Shown here: in pieces, positions 6,833-9,830 of the stretch
Numbering within the stretch: the first letter of the stretch is position 1
Layout of the letters: every line of letters begins with the position of its first letter
From: an uncultured Pseudomonadota bacterium
GTDB taxonomy: Bacteria; Myxococcota_A; UBA796; GCA-2862545
DNA length: 9,830 nt
Assembly: GCA_937891875.1 (NCBI GenBank)
Contig: CALATR010000380.1
Coordinates: forward strand, 1 to 9,830
Reading direction: 5' to 3'
Translations under genes and position numbers: made by a program
Notes under the pieces: generated by a model
What the model was told of the DNA's origin: nothing
Seen by the model: only the letters and a program-made list of their open reading frames with translations
Database searches by the model: none

Positions 6833-7464
6833 CTAGCACTGGCCAGGAGCTTTCGCCGTGTGCGCCGGTTCACCCAGACCAGCAAGCCGAGGCCGGCCAG
6901 GGCGGCAGCGAGCGAGGGTCCGCCTCGGACCAGGAAGTCCGCGAAGGAGGGGGCGGCGGACGCGAGGATCTCGGCGTCGACGCGAGCGGGGGTGCGCGGG
7001 TCGGCTTGCCAGCGCACGGATCCGCCAGGGATCCGACGACCCCCGTCACCGCGCACCTGGGGACCGTCGAGGGTGAGGCTCCAGGTGCCCGGTGGGTCGG
7101 TGGCGTCGGCGGTGACGCGCCAGGTCTGGCCGTCGACCCGCACGGTCGGCGGGCGGAGTGCGGGTGGCAGGGGGCCCGTGACCGGGGTGACCAGGGCGGT
7201 CGCGCGCTCGACGAAGGTGCTGTAGCTGTCGGCGTTGTCGAAGCGCGCCTGCAGCACCCAGCGCTCGGCGTCCTTCCAGGTGCGGATCTCGCCGGGAGCC
7301 ACGGTGGGCAGCAGATCGGCCAGGCTGGCGACCGCGTCGGGCACGGGCTCGGTGGGGGTGAGGCGCAGGCGATAGGCGACCGCGCCGTCGTCGGTCCGCA
7401 CGAGGCCGTGCTCGACGTCGACGCAGCCGGTGAGGAGCAGCAGGGTGAGGGCGCGCGTTCGCAT
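6829..7464 (-). CDS. Putative lipoprotein with C-terminal membrane segment
   Basis: The 211-residue product begins MRTRALTLLLLTGC: a very short signal peptide with lipobox LTGC and Cys14 as the probable acylated residue. Residues 15-180 look like a periplasmic beta-rich domain (VEHGLVRTDDGAVAYRLRLT; GQTWRVTADATDPPGTWSLT; GGSVRWQADPRTPARVDAEI). A hydrophobic segment follows at about 183-199 (PSLAAALAGLGLLVWV) and then a basic end (NRRTRRKLLASAR), the layout of a stop-transfer anchor with its tail in the cytoplasm. The overall plan of lipobox, beta domain, membrane segment and basic tail resembles DUF3153/LppM-type proteins, but I cannot confirm membership. It overlaps aat by four bases (GTGA) and lies 37 bases after the methyltransferase-like gene, so all three are probably one transcript. 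No clear Shine-Dalgarno precedes ATG 7464; a 12-base palindrome GACCGATCGGTC (about 7470-7481) is just upstream. Confidence 0.8.
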   Translation of the reverse strand: MRTRALTLLLLTGCVDVEHGLVRTDDGAVAYRLRLTPTEPVPDAVASLADLLPTVAPGEIRTWKDAERWVLQARFDNADSYSTFVERATALVTPVTGPLPPALRPPTVRVDGQTWRVTADATDPPGTWSLTLDGPQVRGDGGRRIPGGSVRWQADPRTPARVDAEILASAAPSFADFLVRGGPSLAAALAGLGLLVWVNRRTRRKLLASAR

Positions 7465-7501
7465 CGTCGGACCGATCGGTCGGCCGGGCGCGCGCTTCAG
7501 G

Positions 7502-8068
7502 TCAAAAGAGCCCCGGCAGCAGGCGAGCCCGATCGCGCATGGCGTCGACCCAGGCGGGGATCTGCGCCAGGGCGGCCTCCTCGGTGCGGATCCGGTGGAG
7601 CAGCACGAAGGCGTTGAGCAGGGTCAGGAAGATCGCCGACATCCAGGCCCCGTGGAAGAGGGGCAGGGCGGCGATCTCCAGGATGACGACGAGGTAGTTG
7701 GGGTGGCGGATGAAGCGGTAGGGGCCGGTGGTCGCGATGCGGATGTCCTCGGGGACGACCACGCGCACGTTCCAGGATCGGCCGATGGTGGCGAGGGTCC
7801 AGATCCGCAGGGCGGTGGCGAGCACGAGCACGGCCCCGGACAGCACGGCGAGCCAGGGGCGGAAGGGCACGTGCAGGAACCACACCTCGGCCGCGGGGAG
7901 CGCGACCAGGCCGGTGTGCAGCAGGGCCATCAGCGGGAACAGCCACGGCTCCGAGACCACGGCGTCGCGGTTGCGGGCCATGCGGACGGCACTGACGGCC
8001 ATCTCGCCCAGCCGCATGATGCCGGTCGCGCCGAGCAGTGCCAGGAACACGCCGAACCACAGCGTCAC
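7502..8068 (-). CDS. Isoprenylcysteine carboxyl methyltransferase (ICMT)-family membrane protein
   Basis: A membrane methyltransferase-like protein of 188 residues. Start is GTG 8068, four bases after GGAGG; the frame stays open upstream to 8200 but that extension is Pro/Arg-rich and lies opposite the divergent gene. Hydrophobic segments lie at about 2-18, 43-63 and 72-95, with a hairpin at about 124-157. The C-terminal half has the family signature IATTGPYRFIRHPNYLVVIL (111-130) and the later RIRTEEAAL (159-167), which in ICMT-type enzymes form the S-adenosylmethionine site and the membrane-facing substrate pocket. Bacterial members include alkylpyrone O-methyltransferases found with type III polyketide synthases, and many of unknown substrate; no polyketide synthase is in this window, so the substrate is open. 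It is the first gene of the minus-strand run leading to aat and starts 38 bases from the divergent hydrolase. Confidence 0.88.
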   Translation of the reverse strand: MTLWFGVFLALLGATGIMRLGEMAVSAVRMARNRDAVVSEPWLFPLMALLHTGLVALPAAEVWFLHVPFRPWLAVLSGAVLVLATALRIWTLATIGRSWNVRVVVPEDIRIATTGPYRFIRHPNYLVVILEIAALPLFHGAWMSAIFLTLLNAFVLLHRIRTEEAALAQIPAWVDAMRDRARLLPGLF

Positions 8069-8106
8069 GAAGCCTCCACGCCCGCAGGTTAGCTGCCTGC
8101 CGGGAG

Positions 8107-9531
8107 GTGGGCATCGTCCTGATCTGGCTGGTGGGTGTGGCGCTGTTCCTGGGCGTGGCCCGGGGAGCGGAGCCGGTCGCCGAGACGGCGCTGGAGACAC
8201 GGCGACCGAACGTGATCCTGATCTCGATGGACACGACCCGGGCGGACGCCCTGTCCTGCTACGGGCAGCCGGCGGACATCCAGCGGGCGCTCCCGCCGGT
8301 CACGCCCAACCTGGATCGCCTGGCCGAGAGTGGGCTTCGCTTCGAGCATTTCTACGCCCACGCCCCTACGACGCTCTCGAGCCACACCAGCATGCTGACC
8401 GGGCTCGACCCCCACCAGCACGGCGTTCCCCGCAACGGCTTCCCCCTGCCTCCCGCGGTCCCCACCCTGGCCGAGCGCCTGAAGGCCGCGGGGTACCAGA
8501 CAGTCGGGATCATCGGCGCCAGCGCGCTCGACGGCGAGATGGGCCTGTCCCGCGGCTTCGACGTGTGGGACGACCAGCTCGACCACAAGGTCGCCGTGCA
8601 GTTCGAGGACCGCGCGGGGGGCGTCGTCGATCGCGCCCTCGCCCGGGTGGCGAAGGTGGACGCGGACGCGCCGCTCTTCCTGTTCGTGCACGTGTTCGAC
8701 CCTCACGCGCCCTACGCCGCCCCGGAGCCGTTCCGCACCCGCTTCGTCGACCCCCGCTACGCCGGCGGCGCCCTGACCGACGGCTTCGATCGTGCGACCG
8801 CCCTGCGTGACCTGCGCAAGGGCGCCCTGGATCCGGCAGAGCGGGATGCTGCGGCCAGCCTGTACCTGGGCGAGGTCGCCTACGCCGATCACGAGCTCGG
8901 CCGCCTGCTCGATCGCCTGGATCAGCAGGGCTTCCTCGATCACTCCCTCGTCGTCGTCACCGCCGATCACGGCGAGGTGCTCGGCGAGTCGCCCCAGTTC
9001 GGCTGGTCCCACGGACGCGATGTCACCGAGGGAGCGGTGCGGGTACCGCTGATCGTCGCTGGCCGGGGGATCGCCCTCGCCGCGCCCGGGCCGATCCAGC
9101 GCCAGGCCGGCATGGCCTCGCTCGCGCCCACGATCGAGCGGCTGGTCGGCCTGCCCCGGCCCCTGGGCACGGCTCCCGACCTGTGGGACCTGCTCCGGCC
9201 GGGGCCTGTGTGGGACCAGGACGGCTGGCCTGCTCGCCCTACCCGGGCCGTGCTGCACGAGGCGACCGCCCCACACCAGGCGCGGAGCGACGGCCGCTGG
9301 AACAACCTGGGCCTGGAGCGCGGCGCCCACGCGAGCGGCACCCACGTCCGGCGCACGCGCGCTCGACGCTGGGTCGTCGAGGCGGGGGCAGAAGGGCTTC
9401 TCCCGGTGCTTCAGGACGCCCTGCGGTCCTGGGATGCGGCCGCGCCTCCCTTCCGCTCCGAGACGCTCTCGTCCCACACGCGCCAGGCGCTGGAAGCGCT
9501 CGGGTACCTGGAGCCGGAAGACCCCCAGTAG
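8107..9531 (+). CDS. Sulfatase-fold (alkaline phosphatase superfamily) exported hydrolase
   Basis: From GTG 8107 the product has 474 residues: a hydrophobic export or anchor segment (2-20), then RPNVILISMDTTRADALSCY (33-52), the N-terminal sulfatase signature with metal ligand Asp42. The nucleophile region reads APTTLSSHTSMLTG (86-99), where classical sulfatases have C/S-x-P-S-R; the formylglycine position is Thr89 and Arg is replaced by His93. Further metal residues are in VVVTADHGEVLGE (Asp287, His288) and GWSHGRD (His302). FLFVHVFDPHAPY (191-203) is also typical. The end, TRQALEALGYLE, resembles the C-terminus of many deltaproteobacterial sulfatase-like proteins. Without Cys or Ser it may act as a phosphodiesterase/phosphotransferase rather than a sulfatase. 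The start is uncertain: GGGAGG abuts GTG 8107, and a GTG at 8038 would add 23 residues with a basic N-region but overlap the divergent gene's start. It appears to be a single-gene unit. Confidence 0.92.
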   Translation: MGIVLIWLVGVALFLGVARGAEPVAETALETRRPNVILISMDTTRADALSCYGQPADIQRALPPVTPNLDRLAESGLRFEHFYAHAPTTLSSHTSMLTGLDPHQHGVPRNGFPLPPAVPTLAERLKAAGYQTVGIIGASALDGEMGLSRGFDVWDDQLDHKVAVQFEDRAGGVVDRALARVAKVDADAPLFLFVHVFDPHAPYAAPEPFRTRFVDPRYAGGALTDGFDRATALRDLRKGALDPAERDAAASLYLGEVAYADHELGRLLDRLDQQGFLDHSLVVVTADHGEVLGESPQFGWSHGRDVTEGAVRVPLIVAGRGIALAAPGPIQRQAGMASLAPTIERLVGLPRPLGTAPDLWDLLRPGPVWDQDGWPARPTRAVLHEATAPHQARSDGRWNNLGLERGAHASGTHVRRTRARRWVVEAGAEGLLPVLQDALRSWDAAAPPFRSETLSSHTRQALEALGYLEPEDPQ

Positions 9532-9636
9532 GAGGGGAGCGCCGCTGGGGACCCGGTGTGGGATCCAACACGATGAGTCCCGCAGCAACAGTGTAGTTGC
9601 TCGGGGGTGGCCTGTGGAAAACCCTGCGGACATCTT

Positions 9637-9661
9637 GCGGGTCGCTGGGGAAGCGACCGCG
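9637..9661. terminator. Hairpin in the convergent gap after the hydrolase gene
   Basis: GGTCGCT, loop GGGGA, AGCGACC gives seven pairs (9640-9658), extendable by two pairs past a bulged G. It lies between the hydrolase stop at 9531 and the convergent gene ending at 9727. No U-tract follows on either strand. A smaller 6-pair hairpin, AGCAAC/GTTGCT, is at 9584-9601. The remainder of 9532-9726 shows no supported gene. Confidence 0.3.
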
Positions 9662-9726
9662 GGCGAGGAACCGCCGGGCTCGGGCTCAGACGCGATCGTG
9701 GGACGACCGCGGGAAGGCCCCCCTCT

Positions 9727-9830
9727 CTAGGGTGTCGCGGGCGCGTCGTCCAGTCGAAGTTGACTGAGGACACAGTGCAGGAAGACCCGGCGATCTGTCG
9801 TGACCCGGCCGTCCATCCGCAGGTTGCTGA
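9727..9830 (-). CDS. C-terminal end of an unidentified protein (cut by right edge)
   Basis: A minus-strand frame enters from the right edge and ends at TAG (9727-9729). The visible last 34 residues include NLRMDGRVTTDRRVFLHCVL and SQLRLDDAPATP. The amphipathic pattern and G/C-ending codons look like real coding sequence, but the piece is too short to assign. It would be convergent with the hydrolase gene, with a gap of about 195 bases holding a hairpin. Confidence 0.45.
   Translation of the reverse strand, partial: SNLRMDGRVTTDRRVFLHCVLSQLRLDDAPATP

Noticed and set aside
6161..7225. Plus-strand open frame of 354 codons across aat and the lipoprotein gene
   Set aside because: It is antisense to aat, whose motifs and length are unambiguous.
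8089..9633. Open frame of 514 codons on the minus strand opposite the sulfatase-fold gene
   Set aside because: The plus strand carries the conserved superfamily motifs; the minus frame shows no domain and runs across intergenic DNA.

Overview
The window is a high-GC stretch (roughly 70% in most coding parts) with dense genes on both strands, frequent GTG starts behind strong GGAGG ribosome sites, and no RNA gene, insertion sequence or CRISPR array that I can see. Secreted lipoproteins with an Ig-like 'choice-of-anchor D' type domain, a long Thr/Gly/Asp-rich surface linker and a sulfatase-fold protein ending in an 'ALGYL' motif suggest a Myxococcota-like or other former-deltaproteobacterial lineage. 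This placement is inference from style, not from a marker phylogeny.

Layout. (1) Left edge to 661: two broken genes meet head to head. A plus-strand beta-galactosidase (GH2) fragment runs in from the left edge and stops being recognisable at about 260. A minus-strand lipoprotein starts at 661 and stops being recognisable at about 266. Neither has its proper C-terminus, so the few bases between are a breakpoint: a rearrangement or an assembly chimera. (2) 828-2825, minus: methionyl-tRNA synthetase with a fused C-terminal tRNA-binding domain. (3) 2912-3781, plus: a conserved-looking protein of unknown function, divergent from metG. (4) 3848-8068, minus: a run of four co-directional genes, read in the order isoprenylcysteine-methyltransferase-like membrane protein, lipoprotein with a C-terminal membrane segment, leucyl/phenylalanyl-tRNA--protein transferase (aat), and a large single-pass membrane protein with disordered TPxP-rich and Thr/Gly/Asp-rich regions. 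The lipoprotein and aat overlap by GTGA, so at least these two are co-transcribed. (5) 8107-9531, plus: a sulfatase/alkaline-phosphatase-superfamily hydrolase with Thr where sulfatases have the formylglycine precursor. (6) 9727 to the right edge, minus: the last codons of an unidentified gene.

The recognised functions are housekeeping (Met-tRNA charging; N-terminal Leu/Phe tagging for the bacterial N-degron pathway) mixed with envelope proteins. I see no defence, mobile or biosynthetic system. The points most worth checking are the breakpoint near 260 and the large membrane protein placed behind aat.
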